Positions 4,780-5,133 of a DNA stretch of 5,133 nt are shown here, piece by piece. The DNA is taken from positions 1 through 5,133 of the forward strand of contig WQUS01000169.1 of NCBI GenBank assembly GCA_009781965.1, written 5' to 3'. The first letter of the stretch is position 1. Each line of letters starts with the position of its first letter. This stretch comes from Bacillota bacterium. GTDB taxonomy: Bacteria; Bacillota; Desulfotomaculia; Desulfotomaculales; Desulfallaceae. Both the position numbers and the translations under genes were made by a program. The notes under the pieces are model-generated. The model was not told the origin of the DNA. It made no database searches and worked only from the letters and a program-made list of their open reading frames with translations.

Positions 4780-5133
4780 ATGAAGTTTACTGAATCGTTA
4801 AAAAAAAATTACCAGTTTCGTTTTGTGTATAATAGAGGAAAATCTATTGCAAACCGTCAATTGGTGATGTATATTTATCCCAACGGGACAATGTGCAACC
4901 GTTTGGGGATTTCTGTGAGTAAAAAAGTTGGTAAGAGCGTTGTCAGAAGCCGTGTGACGCGGCTGATACGGGAGAGTTACCGGTTAGTGGAGGACAAGGT
5001 TTCCAAAGGATATGATATCATTGTCATTGCCAGAACAGGCGTTAACGGACTGCCTTTTTGTGACGTGCAAAAATCAGTGGTCTATCTGTTGAAAAAACAA
5101 GGATTGTATGATAGTCAGATAAAAAACCAAGCT
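4780..5133 (+). CDS. rnpA: ribonuclease P protein component (partial at window edge)
   Basis: RnpA is the protein subunit of RNase P. It binds the catalytic RNA and the pre-tRNA 5' leader during tRNA maturation. The visible 118 residues begin MKFTESLKKNYQFRFVYNRG, as in the family. The basic helix KSVVRSRVTRLIRESYRL at about 52-69 carries the RNR-type motif in the form R56-S57-R58-V59-T60-R61. The hydrophobic strand GYDIIVIAR is at 77-85. No stop is reached by 5133. Because RnpA is usually about 110-125 residues, only a short tail should be missing. The ATG at 4780 is supported by a GGTGAGGA-type ribosome-binding site (4767-4773) about 7 bases upstream. There is no clear separate promoter, so it is probably co-transcribed with rpmH through the intergenic hairpin. 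Confidence 0.97.
   Translation, partial: MKFTESLKKNYQFRFVYNRGKSIANRQLVMYIYPNGTMCNRLGISVSKKVGKSVVRSRVTRLIRESYRLVEDKVSKGYDIIVIARTGVNGLPFCDVQKSVVYLLKKQGLYDSQIKNQA

Overview
The window is a chromosomal replication-origin region of a low-to-mid GC Gram-positive bacterium, most likely a member of Clostridia (Bacillota). The gene content and order support this. recF, dnaN and dnaA are read leftwards on the minus strand, and rpmH and rnpA are read rightwards on the plus strand. DnaA-box clusters lie on both sides of dnaA. The genus cannot be named from the sequence alone.

Layout from left to right: (1) 1-843, minus strand, the N-terminal 281 residues of RecF, cut by the window edge just after its ABC signature. 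(2) 844-1090, a 247-base gap full of hairpins, where many Bacillota carry a small S4-domain gene (yaaA/rlbA type) that is absent here. (3) 1091-2209, minus strand, dnaN, the beta sliding clamp. (4) 2210-2532, the dnaA-dnaN intergenic origin unit. It has an AT-rich unwinding tract, a run of TAG trinucleotides matching the DnaA-trio element, and about nine DnaA-box-like 9-mers. (5) 2533-3894, minus strand, dnaA. (6) 3895-4519, a 625-base gene-free stretch. It holds the dnaA leader with a bidirectional terminator-like hairpin, an AT-rich stretch, a second DnaA-box cluster (4145-4283), and a near-consensus sigma-A promoter (4355-4383) with a roughly 130-base leader for rpmH. (7) 4520-4654, plus strand, rpmH (ribosomal protein L34, 44 aa). 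(8) 4780-5133, plus strand, rnpA (RNase P protein), open at the right edge.

The parts form one system. DnaA binds both box clusters and opens the DNA at the trio/AT-rich tract between dnaA and dnaN. The clamp encoded next door supplies processivity, and RecF acts in recombinational repair of stalled forks. If unwinding is at about 2276-2313, the leftward fork is co-directional with dnaN and recF. The rightward fork crosses dnaA head-on and then runs co-directionally with rpmH-rnpA. This is a bipartite origin of the Bacillus subtilis type.

I found no previously undescribed multi-gene system. The parts most worth a second look are non-coding. They are the fine structure of the origin, a putative dnaN promoter overlapping the unwinding module, the hairpin in the dnaA leader, and the tandem hairpin repeats replacing the S4 gene.
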